DNA of 64,000 nt, taken from NCBI RefSeq assembly GCF_039614715.1, contig NZ_CP154857.1:1364001-1428000 (forward strand), given 5' to 3'. Below, one piece after another: positions 53,336 to 62,730 of the stretch (positions are counted from its first letter, which is position 1; each line of letters opens with the position of its first letter). Under the pieces are notes generated by a model. It worked only from the letters and a program-made list of their open reading frames with translations. It was not told the origin of the DNA and ran no database searches. This DNA comes from Microbacterium sp. AZCO (lineage in GTDB: Bacteria; Actinomycetota; Actinomycetes; Actinomycetales; Microbacteriaceae). The position numbers and the translations under genes are program-made.

Positions 53336-55420
53336 GTGGTCACCCCGAAGCGCGCCGCGCAGCCCCGCCCCTGGCGTAGTGCCTCCGCCCTTCCGCTCCG
53401 TGCGGCGACGGCATGGCAGTCCGAACATGAGACCGAGACCGGACGCATCCCGCTCGCTCTCCCCTCCCCGTCAACGCCCGGCGGTCGCTTCCGGCCGAAG
53501 GCGTTCGCCGGCGAGGTCGTGCCGTTCCGCACGACGGCATTCCGCGAAGGGCATGACCGCATCGGCGTGCATGTGCGGCTCTTCTCGCCGTCGGGCGACG
53601 AATCGCTGCACCGCCTGACGGCTCTCGGCGACGGCTTCGACCGGTGGGCCACCCTCGTGGCGCCGCTCGAGCAGGGCGTGTGGTCGTTCCGCTACGAGGG
53701 TTTCGCGGACGACTTCGCGACCTGGGAGCACGCGGCCGACCTCAAGATCGCGGCCGGGGTCGATTCGCAGCTCATGCGCGAGATGGGCGCCCGCCTGTTC
53801 GATCGGGCTCGCGTCGAGAAGGACCGCCCCGCGGCCGAGCGGCGCGTCCTCAAGAACGCCGCGGATCGGCTGCGGGATGCCTCGGTGGAGGACGTCACGG
53901 CGCTCGAGATCGTTCGCGACCCCGCGATCGCCGCGTTCTTCGCCGATCGCCCGCTGACGTCCCTCCTGACCATCGGCGAGACGCACGAGCTGCTGGTCGA
54001 GCGCGAGCGCGCCGGAGTGGGCGCATGGTACGAGTTCTTCCCCCGCTCCGAGGGCGCCAAGCGCCAGAAGAACGGGACGATCAAGAGCGGCACCTTCCGC
54101 ACCGCGGCCAAGCGCCTTCCCGCCGTCGCGGCGATGGGCTTCGAGGTGCTCTACCTCCCCCCGATCCACCCGATCGGCCGCCTCAACCGCAAGGGCCGCA
54201 ACAACACCCTCGAGACCGAGGCCGGCGATCCCGGCTCCCCGTGGGCGATCGGTGCGGAAGAGGGCGGTCACGACACGGTGCACCCCGACCTCGGCACGCT
54301 CGCCGACTTCCGCGCGTTCGTGCGAGCCGCCAAGGCCGAGGGGGTCGAGGTCGCACTCGACCTCGCCCTGCAGGCCGCGCCCGACCACCCGTGGGTCAGG
54401 GAGCATCCCGAATGGTTCACGACGCTTCCGGACGGCTCGATCGCGTACGCCGAGAACCCGCCGAAGAAGTATCAGGACATCTATCCGATCAACTTCGACA
54501 ACGACCCCGAAGGCATCAAGACCGAGGTCCTCCGCGTCGTCCGGCACTGGATCGCACAGGGCGTCAAGATCTTCCGCGTCGACAACCCGCACACGAAGCC
54601 GCTGCAGTTCTGGGAGTGGCTCATCGCGACCGTGAACGCCGAGGACCCCGACGTGATCTTCCTCGCCGAGGCCTTCACGCGTCCCGCGCCCATGCAGGGG
54701 CTCGCGATGGCCGGGTTCCAGCAGAGCTACTCGTACTTCACCTGGCGGAACACGAAGGAGGAGCTTGAGGAGTTCCTCGGCGCCGTCTCGAGCGAGACGT
54801 CCGACTTCATGCGGCCGAACCTCTTCGTGAACACGCCCGACATCCTCACGGAGTACCTGCAGTTCGGCGGCCGGCCGGGCTACAAGATCCGTGCCGCGAT
54901 CGCGGCGACGGCGGCTCCCCTCTACGGCGTCTACGCGGGATACGAGCTCTACGAGAACGTCGCCCGGCCCGGGTCCGAAGAGAATCTCGACAACGAGAAG
55001 TACGAGTACAAGCTCCGGGACTGGGCGGCTGCGGAGGCATCCGGCGATTCGCTCGCGCCGTACCTCACGAAGCTGAACGAGATCCGGCGAGACCATCCCG
55101 CACTGCGGCAGCTGCGCAACTTCAGCGCGCACTGGAGCGACGACGACGCGATCCTCGTCTACTCCAAGCACCTCGACGCCGAGCTCTCGCCGACGGGGCG
55201 CAGCGACACCATCATCGTCGTCGCGAACGTCGACCCGCACTCCGTGCGGCAGACCATGATCCACCTCGACACCCGCATCTGGGGCGTGGAGCCCGGTGAG
55301 GCGTTCGAGGTCGAAGAGCTCCTGACGGGCCAGACGTGGACGTGGTCGGATCACGACTACGTCCGACTGGATGCCTTCTACGAGCCCGTACACATCCTGC
55401 ACGTGAAGGAGTCCCGATGA
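53336..55420 (+). CDS. glgE: Maltosyltransferase GlgE (maltose 1-phosphate dependent)
   Basis: It extends alpha-glucans using maltose 1-phosphate in the trehalose-derived GlgE pathway. Of 694 residues, domain N binds (GRIPLALPSPSTPGG onward), with the catalytic GH13 barrel holding IFRVDNPHTKPL (Asp nucleophile) and IFLAEAFTRPAP (Glu). YLPPIHPIGRLNRKGRNN and YAENPPKKYQDIYP are typical of GlgE. The first about 40 residues are an extra Arg-rich extension. The GTG start follows TAGGTT at -10 spacing and may be leaderless. The stop shares ATGA with glgB. Confidence 0.95.
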   Translation: MVTPKRAAQPRPWRSASALPLRAATAWQSEHETETGRIPLALPSPSTPGGRFRPKAFAGEVVPFRTTAFREGHDRIGVHVRLFSPSGDESLHRLTALGDGFDRWATLVAPLEQGVWSFRYEGFADDFATWEHAADLKIAAGVDSQLMREMGARLFDRARVEKDRPAAERRVLKNAADRLRDASVEDVTALEIVRDPAIAAFFADRPLTSLLTIGETHELLVERERAGVGAWYEFFPRSEGAKRQKNGTIKSGTFRTAAKRLPAVAAMGFEVLYLPPIHPIGRLNRKGRNNTLETEAGDPGSPWAIGAEEGGHDTVHPDLGTLADFRAFVRAAKAEGVEVALDLALQAAPDHPWVREHPEWFTTLPDGSIAYAENPPKKYQDIYPINFDNDPEGIKTEVLRVVRHWIAQGVKIFRVDNPHTKPLQFWEWLIATVNAEDPDVIFLAEAFTRPAPMQGLAMAGFQQSYSYFTWRNTKEELEEFLGAVSSETSDFMRPNLFVNTPDILTEYLQFGGRPGYKIRAAIAATAAPLYGVYAGYELYENVARPGSEENLDNEKYEYKLRDWAAAEASGDSLAPYLTKLNEIRRDHPALRQLRNFSAHWSDDDAILVYSKHLDAELSPTGRSDTIIVVANVDPHSVRQTMIHLDTRIWGVEPGEAFEVEELLTGQTWTWSDHDYVRLDAFYEPVHILHVKESR

Positions 55421-57597
55421 GCCCTCTCGACGACCAGCTGCTCGACAACGTCGCCGCGGGCGCGTACCACGACCCGCACTCGGTGCTGGGCCTGCATCCC
55501 GACACCGACGCGCAGGGAGAGACGACCTGGACGGTCCGCGCCCGCCGCCCCCTCGCGCACAGTGTGACGGCCGTCTTCGCAGACGGGACGGAGGTTCCCC
55601 TCGAACACGTGCGCAGCGGCATCTGGGAGGGCTCGCGCGCCGGCGACCCCGGCTCGTACCACCTCGTCACGACGTACGCGGACGCGCCCGACTACATCGC
55701 CGACGACCCGTATCGTCATCGCCCCGTGCTCGGCGAGCTCGACATGCACCTCATCCGCGAGGGACGCCATGAGCAGCTGTGGAAGGTGCTCGGCGCGCAC
55801 GTGCGCGAGCACGACGGCGCGTGGGGCACCTCCTTCGCCGTGTGGGCTCCGAACGCCCGTGCCGTGCGCGTCGTCGGGGACTTCAACAACTGGGACGGCC
55901 AGGGGCACGCGATGCGCTCCATGGGCTCGAGCGGCGTGTGGGAGCTCTTCGTCCCCGCCCTGAGCGCCGGCACCACATACAAGTTCCAGCTGCAGACCCG
56001 CCGCGGCGACTGGGTCATCAAGGCCGATCCCATGGCGCGCTGGGCAGAGGTTCCGCCCGCGACGGCATCCGTCGTCGTCGACTCCGCCTACGCGTGGACG
56101 GACGACGAGTGGATGACCCGCCGGGCCCGCACCGAGGCCCTGTCGCAGCCGATGTCGATCTACGAGCTGCACCTCGGGTCATGGCGCCCTGGGTTGTCCT
56201 ACCGTGACGCGGCAGACCAGATCGTCGACTACGTCACGGCCCAGGGCTTCACCCACGTCGAGTTCCTGCCGCTCGCCGAGCACCCGTTCGGCGGCTCATG
56301 GGGCTACCAGGTCACGGGCTACTACGCCCCGACGAGCCGCTTCGGCCACCCGGACGACCTCAAGTACCTCATCGACCGCCTGCACCAGGCGGACCTCGGC
56401 GTCATCATGGACTGGGTTCCGGGGCACTTCCCGAAGGATGCCTTCGCGCTCGCCCGCTTCGACGGCGAGTCGCTCTACGAGCACCCCGACCCGCGCCGTG
56501 GCGAGCACAAGGACTGGGGCACCTACATCTTCGACTACGGCCGTCGCGAAGTGCGCAACTTCCTCGTCGCGAACGCGCTGTACTGGCTCGAGGAGTTCCA
56601 CGTCGACGGCCTGCGCGTCGACGCCGTCGCCTCCATGCTCTACCTCGACTACTCGCGCGAAGAGGGCGAGTGGGTGCCGAACGTCCACGGTGGGCGCGAG
56701 AACCTCGAGGCGATCTCCTTCCTGCAGGAGGTCAACGCGACCGCCTACAAGCGCTACCCCGGCATCGCGATGATCGCGGAGGAGTCCACCAGCTTCCCCG
56801 GGGTCACCGCGCCCACCAACCGCGCCGGACTCGGGTTCGGGTTCAAGTGGAACATGGGCTGGATGAACGACTCCCTGCAGTACATCAAGCGCGACCCGAT
56901 GTACCGCTCGCACCACGAGGGCGAGATGTCGTTCTCGTTCGTGTACGCGTTCAGCGAGAACTTCATCCTGCCGATCAGCCACGACGAGGTCGTGCACGGC
57001 AAGGGCAGCCTGTTCGCGCGCATGCCCGGCGACCACTGGCAGAAGCTCGCCAACATGCGGGCGTACCTCGCCTACATGTGGGGGCATCCCGGCAAGCAGC
57101 TGCTGTTCATGGGCCAGGAGTTCGGGCAGATGTCCGAGTGGTCGGAGGGCCGTGGCCTCGACTGGTGGATGCTGGACCAGCCGTCCCACGCCCAGCTGCA
57201 GGGCTTCGTCGGCACCCTCAATCGCGTGTACCGCGAGCATTCGGCGCTGTGGGCGCGCGACAGCGACGGGGCGGCCTTCTCGCGCCTCGGCGCGCCGTCG
57301 TGGAACCCCAACGTCATCGCGTTCGCCCGCCGGGACTGGCACGGCAACACGATCGTCGTCGTGGCGAACTTCTCCGGCGTCCCCGTCTACGACTACGAGC
57401 TCGACCTGCCGGAGAGCGGGGTGTGGCACGAAGTGCTCAACACCGACGTGCAGGAGTACGGCGGCTCGGGTGTCGGCAACCTCGGAGTCGTCGCAGCGAA
57501 CGACCAGGGACGCGCGACCATGATCCTGCCCCCGCTCGGCGTGCTGTGGCTGCGGCACGACCCGCAGGCGCACATCCCGTCGCCGACGCGAGGCTGA
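55417..57597 (+). CDS. glgB: 1,4-alpha-glucan branching enzyme GlgB
   Basis: It introduces alpha-1,6 branches into the glucan made by GlgE. The 726-residue GH13 enzyme has an N1 domain, CBM48 (VWAPNARAVRVVGDFNNWDGQ), and the barrel with GLRVDAVASMLYLDY (Asp nucleophile), MIAEESTSFP (Glu) and PISHDEVVHGKGS (Asp). The start is fixed by the ATGA overlap with glgE. A strong terminator follows. Confidence 0.97.
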   Translation: MSPLDDQLLDNVAAGAYHDPHSVLGLHPDTDAQGETTWTVRARRPLAHSVTAVFADGTEVPLEHVRSGIWEGSRAGDPGSYHLVTTYADAPDYIADDPYRHRPVLGELDMHLIREGRHEQLWKVLGAHVREHDGAWGTSFAVWAPNARAVRVVGDFNNWDGQGHAMRSMGSSGVWELFVPALSAGTTYKFQLQTRRGDWVIKADPMARWAEVPPATASVVVDSAYAWTDDEWMTRRARTEALSQPMSIYELHLGSWRPGLSYRDAADQIVDYVTAQGFTHVEFLPLAEHPFGGSWGYQVTGYYAPTSRFGHPDDLKYLIDRLHQADLGVIMDWVPGHFPKDAFALARFDGESLYEHPDPRRGEHKDWGTYIFDYGRREVRNFLVANALYWLEEFHVDGLRVDAVASMLYLDYSREEGEWVPNVHGGRENLEAISFLQEVNATAYKRYPGIAMIAEESTSFPGVTAPTNRAGLGFGFKWNMGWMNDSLQYIKRDPMYRSHHEGEMSFSFVYAFSENFILPISHDEVVHGKGSLFARMPGDHWQKLANMRAYLAYMWGHPGKQLLFMGQEFGQMSEWSEGRGLDWWMLDQPSHAQLQGFVGTLNRVYREHSALWARDSDGAAFSRLGAPSWNPNVIAFARRDWHGNTIVVVANFSGVPVYDYELDLPESGVWHEVLNTDVQEYGGSGVGNLGVVAANDQGRATMILPPLGVLWLRHDPQAHIPSPTRG

Positions 57598-57602
57598 GAC
57601 GA

Positions 57603-57639
57603 GGAAGGGACCCGCTGCTCGGAGCAGCGGGTCCCTTCC
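57603..57639 (+). terminator. glgB terminator
   Basis: A 17-bp perfect stem, GGAAGGGACCCGCTGCT / AGCAGCGGGTCCCTTCC, with a 3-nt loop. It starts 5 bp after the glgB stop and ends the glucan operon; it also lies ahead of the convergent gene end at 57665. Confidence 0.92.
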
Positions 57640-57664
57640 GTCGTCTGAGGCCGATCGTCCCGTG

Positions 57665-58603
57665 TCAGAACAGCAGAGAGGCGAGGCGGCCGCGGGCGGC
57701 CACGACGCGAGGATCGGCGTCGCCCACGACGCCGAAGAGCTCGAGCAGGCGCTCCCGGACGGGACCGCGCTCGTCGGAGGGCAGAGCCGCGAAGAGATCG
57801 AGCAGCCGGCCGAAGGCGTCCTCGACGTGACCGCCGGCCACATCGAGGTCGGCGACGGCGAACTGCGCCTCGATGCCGGTCGGATCGGCGGCTGCCGCAG
57901 CGCGCGCGGCCTGCAGGTCGGCGCCCTGGATGCGGTCCAGCAGCCGCACCTGGCCGAGGCCGGCGCGGGCGTCGGCGTCGCGGGGGTTCTCGACGAGAGC
58001 CTTCTCGTACGCGGCGATGGCCCGAGGGTAGTCGCCGGCTTCGATGGCGTCATACGCCTCGGCGTGCAGCGGCGGAAGCGGCGGCTCGCCGGCCTCCTCG
58101 GCCGACTCATCTCCGCCCGCGACCTCGAGACGCCCGCTCACGCCGTTCTGCGACGCGACCTGGAGGAGCTGGGCGAAGACCTCGCGGACCTGCTGCTCGG
58201 GAACCGCGCCGGTGAAGAGCGGGACGGGCTGGCCGGCGATGAGGGCGACCACCATCGGGATCGACTGGGCCCGGAAGGCCTGCGACAGCTGAGGGTTGGC
58301 GTCGACGTCGACCTTCGCCAGCACGACGCGGCCCTCGAGTTCGAGCACGACCTTCTCGAGGATGGGGCTCAGCTGCTTGCAGGGCCCGCACCACTCGGCC
58401 CACAGGTCGACGACGACGGGCACGGTGCGCGAGAGCTCGAGCGCCTGCGGGAACGTCGCATCCGTGACGTCCATCACGAGCGAGGCGACGGCGCCCGCCG
58501 GCTCGCCCGCGTCCGGGGCCGCGGCGGGAGAAGCGGGTCGGTTGCGGAGGGCGGAGAGGTCCACCGCGCCGCGCATGACGGCGCCGGGAGCCGGATCGGT
58601 CAC
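57665..58603 (-). CDS. Thioredoxin-TPR protein (CnoX/YbbN-like)
   Basis: A 312-residue protein. A thioredoxin domain with active site WCGPC (71-75) is in DLWAEWCGPCKQLSPILEKV, followed by a Pro/Glu-rich linker and a C-terminal TPR-like region (AEAYDAIEAGDYPRAIAAYEKALVENPRD). CnoX-type proteins combine holdase and redox protection of substrates of chaperonins. The GTG start shares GTGA with the stop of the upstream membrane gene, so they are coupled. Confidence 0.88.
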   Translation of the reverse strand: MTDPAPGAVMRGAVDLSALRNRPASPAAAPDAGEPAGAVASLVMDVTDATFPQALELSRTVPVVVDLWAEWCGPCKQLSPILEKVVLELEGRVVLAKVDVDANPQLSQAFRAQSIPMVVALIAGQPVPLFTGAVPEQQVREVFAQLLQVASQNGVSGRLEVAGGDESAEEAGEPPLPPLHAEAYDAIEAGDYPRAIAAYEKALVENPRDADARAGLGQVRLLDRIQGADLQAARAAAAADPTGIEAQFAVADLDVAGGHVEDAFGRLLDLFAALPSDERGPVRERLLELFGVVGDADPRVVAARGRLASLLF

Positions 58604-60492
58604 TTGATCACCTTCGCGTCGAGGATGTCGGAGGCGTAGCCGAGCAGCCGGATCTTCTCGGTCGAGCCCTGGCTCGGCACGTAGAAGAACAGCTGGTCGC
58701 CCCACGTCGTCGTGAACCCTGTCGAGGACTGATCCACCCCGGCCAGCGTCTTGACGGTCGGGTTGTCGCCGACCTTGATGACCGCGTCGCCCGTGGTGGG
58801 CTTGACGGTGTCGGTCTCGGTGAGGTTCACGGCGACGATCGCGCCGCTCTCCAGCGTAGCGAGCGCCAGGGGTGCTGCGGCGCCGGCGGCCGACTCGAAG
58901 GTGAGCGTCCCCGTCTGGGCGCCCGTCGCGTTGAACTCATCGAGACGCTTCTGGCGATCCGCCGCGATGCTCGTGCGGAACTTGTCGCCGGTGGCGTCGA
59001 ACATCGCGGCGTACTTGCTGTCGTCGCCGTTGTTGATGACGTCCGCGTAGGCTGCCGCAAGCTCGTCGGGCTGCATCACGAGGAACGGGGAGTCGGGAGC
59101 GACGAGCGGCGCGCCGATGTAGTGCGGCGCGAGATCGGGCAGCGTCGTCTCGGCTTCGAGGCCCGACATGTAGGACAGCTTGTAGTCGCTCCAGGCATCC
59201 TGCTGCGTCATGAGCATGATGTTGGCGGTCTTCTTGTCCTCATCGGCGACGACGGCCATGACGGTGCGGGGCCAGCCGTCGTTCGCCTCGGGAAGGAGCG
59301 GGAAGACCGGCTTCGTCGGAATGGCCGGGGGCGCCTTGTAGTCGGGGATCGCGGCGCGCAGCGTGTAGTTCGTCTGGCGCTCGGCGAGCATCGGGCCGTC
59401 GAGGCGCGAGGCGGCAAGGCCCGCGTCGAGCTTGCTGTCGGCGTCCGCGACCGTCGCGGAGATCCGCGCGAGGATGCGCTCGGCCTGCGACTCCGTCACA
59501 GCGGGGTCGTTCTGGCCTTCCTGCGTCACGACGGTCTGCGTCGGCGAGGGCGTCGGCGATCCGGCGAGGTTCGGCCACGCATCCGCCGAGCAGCCGGTGA
59601 ACAGCAGCGCCGACGCGGCGACCGCCGGGATCACGATGAGCGAGCGGCGGCCTCCCCCGGCAAGGGCGCGACGGGTGGGTCGGCCGGCGCTGATGACGCC
59701 CTTGTCGGCCCCCTCGACCGCGAGGTCGATCGGCTCCGTGACGGGCAGCGGCAGACCCTTTCGACGCGGTCCGCGCGAACGGCGCACGTGCCGGATGCCG
59801 AGGATGTACAGCACGATCCCGAGGGCCATCAGGATGCCGCCCCCGACGATGAGCGGACCCGCCCAGGGCGTCGAGTTGGCGACGGGCCACGTGACGGAGA
59901 GGTCGGTGGGAGCCGGCGCGGTGCCGTCGGCGGCCACGAGCACGCTCATGGTCGCGGGGATCGAGAGCGGGGCGATGAGGAGGTCGTCCTGCTGGAACTC
60001 CTCGAGCCACAGATCGGAGCCGGCCGGATTGCGACCGGTGGCCTCGTCGGCGGCTGCCTCGCCGTCGGCGGCCGCCTCGCCGTCTGTCGGCGCGGCGCCC
60101 TCCGCGGGCGCTGCCGCGTCGGTCGGGGCGGGGGTGGCGCCATCCGTCCCCTCCGACGCGGTCGCGGAGTCGGGCTGGACGAGGGCGGTCTTGATCTTGC
60201 CCGCGCGGTTCATCGTCACCGACTCGTAGTCGGCATCGGCAAGCCACGCCTTCATGTCCGCGGTGCGGCCGTAGGCGGCGAAGACGGGTCCGTCCCCCGC
60301 GGCGCGGAACGTGGGCGTGCCGCCCATCGTGTTGAGGACGGCGCCGTCGATGAGGATGTACGGGGTGTCGTCGTGGACGGCGATCGCGGTCGCGACGGTC
60401 TTCGGTCCTTGGAAGACGGTCCGCTGGGCGATACCCGCCCCGATCATCACGGCCGCGAGCACGAATGCCGCGACGGCCCACACGAAACGCAC
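58600..60492 (-). CDS. Large membrane protein with an internal lipobox-like segment
   Basis: A 630-residue protein of unknown family with an N-terminal membrane helix (FVWAVAAFVLAAVMIGAGIA), an extracellular region with Ala/Asp-rich stretches (about 100-175), a second helix (GPLIVGGGILMALGIVLYILGI), and a third hydrophobic segment (SLIVIPAVAASALLFTGC) that ends like a lipobox. The last about 320 residues are a separate folded domain. It may be two proteins fused. GTG 60492 has GGAAGG 9 nt upstream. It is coupled to the thioredoxin-like gene. Confidence 0.75.
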   Translation of the reverse strand: MRFVWAVAAFVLAAVMIGAGIAQRTVFQGPKTVATAIAVHDDTPYILIDGAVLNTMGGTPTFRAAGDGPVFAAYGRTADMKAWLADADYESVTMNRAGKIKTALVQPDSATASEGTDGATPAPTDAAAPAEGAAPTDGEAAADGEAAADEATGRNPAGSDLWLEEFQQDDLLIAPLSIPATMSVLVAADGTAPAPTDLSVTWPVANSTPWAGPLIVGGGILMALGIVLYILGIRHVRRSRGPRRKGLPLPVTEPIDLAVEGADKGVISAGRPTRRALAGGGRRSLIVIPAVAASALLFTGCSADAWPNLAGSPTPSPTQTVVTQEGQNDPAVTESQAERILARISATVADADSKLDAGLAASRLDGPMLAERQTNYTLRAAIPDYKAPPAIPTKPVFPLLPEANDGWPRTVMAVVADEDKKTANIMLMTQQDAWSDYKLSYMSGLEAETTLPDLAPHYIGAPLVAPDSPFLVMQPDELAAAYADVINNGDDSKYAAMFDATGDKFRTSIAADRQKRLDEFNATGAQTGTLTFESAAGAAAPLALATLESGAIVAVNLTETDTVKPTTGDAVIKVGDNPTVKTLAGVDQSSTGFTTTWGDQLFFYVPSQGSTEKIRLLGYASDILDAKVIK

Positions 60493-60658
60493 GAAACGAC
60501 ACCTTCCTCGGGTCCGCGACGGGGGCTGCGGACCGTTGATTCGACATTTCAGACTAGCGAAGAGCACCTGAAAGTCGCCCGAAAGGAGTCGTTCCCGGGT
60601 CTGGGCGCCTGCCCTGCGTATTCTGGCGGAACAGATTCCGCTCCTGTCAGGAGGCCAT

Positions 60659-61717
60659 GTGAAGGTTCACAATCCGTTCCGCGTCGCGTTCGTCGCGACC
60701 CTCGGCGTGGGACTCGGCCTCCTGCTGATCACCAGCATCCAGACCCTGTCGACGATCCTGCTCTATGTCGGAACGGCGCTGTTCCTCTCGCTCGGCCTCG
60801 ATCCGGTCGTCGGATGGCTCGAACGGCGCAAGCTCCCGCGCTGGGCCGCCGTGCTCATCACGATCCTCGGGGTGCTCGCCGTGTTCGCCGGCATCATCCT
60901 CATGGTGCTGCCGATCATCTTCGATCAGATGGGCCAGATCATCGCCGCCATCACCGAGGTGGTGAAGGGCGGGACCGCCGTCCAGGACCTCCAGGCCTGG
61001 CTGCAGGGGATCTTCCCCAACGTGAAGATGGACGAGGTGTTCACCGCGGTCCAGCAGTGGATCCAGGACAACCTCGCCAACATCGGCGGCTCGATCGGCC
61101 AGGGCGTCATAACGGTCGGCTTCACGATCCTCGCGGGGCTCACCGGCGCGTTCATCGTGCTGATCCTCACGATCTACTTCACGGCATCCACTCCCGCGCT
61201 CAAGAAGTCCGTCTACCAGCTGGTGCCGGCGTCGAAGCGTCCCCGTTTCATCGATCTCGCCGAGCAGATCACCGACTCGGTCGGCTACTACGTCATGGGC
61301 CAGCTGAGCCTGGGCGTCATCAACGGCGTGCTGAGCGCGATCTTCCTGTCGATCATCGGGGCGCCGTTCCCGGCCGTCCTCGCGGTCATCGCGTTCTTCT
61401 TCTCGATCATCCCGCTCGTCGGAACGCTCACGGGTTCGACGATCATCGTGCTCATCTGCCTGGGCCTGTCCGAGACGCCCACGACCGCGATCATCGCGGC
61501 GATCTACTACCTGATCTACATGCAGATCGAGGCGTACGTCATTTCGCCGCGCATCATGAACCGCGCGGTGTCGGTGCCCGGCGCCGTCGTCGTGATCGCG
61601 GCCCTCGCCGGCGGTGCGCTGCTCGGCCTGCTCGGGGCGCTCGTGGCGATCCCGGTGGCGGCGAGCATCCTCATCATCTATCGCCAGGTCGTCATCCCGC
61701 GCCAGAACGAGAGGTGA
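60659..61717 (+). CDS. AI-2E-family permease (PerM-like)
   Basis: A 352-residue membrane protein of the AI-2E/PerM exporter family, named after an AI-2 exporter but with diverse or unknown substrates. Eight hydrophobic segments are visible, including VAFVATLGVGLGLLLITSIQTLSTILLYVGTALFLSLGL near the start and PAVLAVIAFFFSIIPLVGTL, the family signature. The GTG start has AGGAGG upstream (spacing 5). It is divergent from the large membrane gene across about 165 bp with no other gene. Confidence 0.9.
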   Translation: MKVHNPFRVAFVATLGVGLGLLLITSIQTLSTILLYVGTALFLSLGLDPVVGWLERRKLPRWAAVLITILGVLAVFAGIILMVLPIIFDQMGQIIAAITEVVKGGTAVQDLQAWLQGIFPNVKMDEVFTAVQQWIQDNLANIGGSIGQGVITVGFTILAGLTGAFIVLILTIYFTASTPALKKSVYQLVPASKRPRFIDLAEQITDSVGYYVMGQLSLGVINGVLSAIFLSIIGAPFPAVLAVIAFFFSIIPLVGTLTGSTIIVLICLGLSETPTTAIIAAIYYLIYMQIEAYVISPRIMNRAVSVPGAVVVIAALAGGALLGLLGALVAIPVAASILIIYRQVVIPRQNER

Positions 61718-61720
61718 CGC

Positions 61721-62443
61721 CTACTCGCCGACGGGTCCGTTCCACTCATCCGGGAGCGGCAAGGCGTCGGGGTTGACTGCCGCGACGATCTCGCGGAGCA
61801 CCCGGCGGGTCTGACTCTCCCCCACCCAGAGGTGCTTTCCGCCCTCGACGGGGATGAGCACGGCGTGCGGCACGGAGGCGAAGCGCTCGGCCGCGGCATC
61901 GGGACGCAGATAGTCGTCGAACTCCGGGACGACGGCGATGACCGGGCGAGGGTCGTGGGCCCAGGCCGCGACCTCCTCGTCGGTGGCGCGGTGCAGTGGC
62001 GGCGACAGCAGGATGACCCCCTCGACGCCGTGATCGCGGCCGTACTTCAGGGCGAGCTCGGTGCCGAACGACCACCCGACGAGCCAGGGACGCGGCAGGC
62101 GACGCTCCGTCACGAAGTCCATCGCGGCGGCGAGGTCGAAAGCCTCGGCACGCCCACCGTCGAACGCGCCTTCGCTCGTGCCGCGCGGCGAGGCGGTGCC
62201 GCGGGTGTTGAAGCGGAGCACCGCGAGGTCGGCGAGAGCGGGAAGGCGCGCGGCCGCCTTGCGCAGGATGTGCGAGTCCATGAACCCGCCCGCGGTGGGA
62301 AGGGGATGCAGCGTCACGAGCGTCGCGGCGGGCTCGCGCTCGAGCGGCTGGGCGAGCTCGCCGACGAGTGTCAGACCGTCGAGCGTCTCGAGGGTGATGT
62401 CCTCCCGGCGAGCGGGCAGCATGAGGGGTCCGCGGATCTCCAC
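61721..62443 (-). CDS. Alpha/beta-hydrolase fold protein
   Basis: A 240-residue hydrolase. The elbow GWSFG contains the Ser nucleophile, the acid is probably in VVPEFDDYLRPD, and the catalytic His in VEGGKHLWVG. HPLPTAGGFMDSHILR is the oxyanion-side loop of the dienelactone-hydrolase-like or YpfH type. The GTG start abuts the stop of the upstream gene within 1 bp. The substrate is unknown. Confidence 0.86.
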   Translation of the reverse strand: MEIRGPLMLPARREDITLETLDGLTLVGELAQPLEREPAATLVTLHPLPTAGGFMDSHILRKAAARLPALADLAVLRFNTRGTASPRGTSEGAFDGGRAEAFDLAAAMDFVTERRLPRPWLVGWSFGTELALKYGRDHGVEGVILLSPPLHRATDEEVAAWAHDPRPVIAVVPEFDDYLRPDAAAERFASVPHAVLIPVEGGKHLWVGESQTRRVLREIVAAVNPDALPLPDEWNGPVGE

Positions 62444-62444
62444 G

Positions 62445-62726
62445 TCAGCCGATCCTCCAGCAGTGCGAGTGCCAATGTCTGCGTGCAGCGAGATCGGCCT
62501 GATCGCCGAGCACGCCGTCGGCGCGCCAGGTGACGACGTGGGCGACGCCGGGTTCGATGATCCGGCCGCACCCGGGACACGTGTACTCCTTGAGCGCCTG
62601 CGCGGCGCTCACGGGCTGGACGGTCCACTCGACGCCCCGACGCGTCTCGCTGCGCTTCCATCCTGCCAGGAGGCGCTCGAGGCCGTCGTCCGCAGGCTCG
62701 TTCCGCCGTCGGTTCGACCGCGGCAT
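62445..62726 (-). CDS. Small CxxC protein
   Basis: A 93-residue basic protein of a conserved actinobacterial family of unknown function. The metal site is CPGC (residues about 50-53) with HVVTW and RHWHSHCW near the end, suggesting a Cys2-His-Cys-like zinc site. The Arg-rich N-terminus (MPRSNRRRNEP) may touch nucleic acid. It is the first gene of a two-gene unit with the hydrolase. Confidence 0.75.
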   Translation of the reverse strand: MPRSNRRRNEPADDGLERLLAGWKRSETRRGVEWTVQPVSAAQALKEYTCPGCGRIIEPGVAHVVTWRADGVLGDQADLAARRHWHSHCWRIG

Positions 62727-62730
62727 CGGC

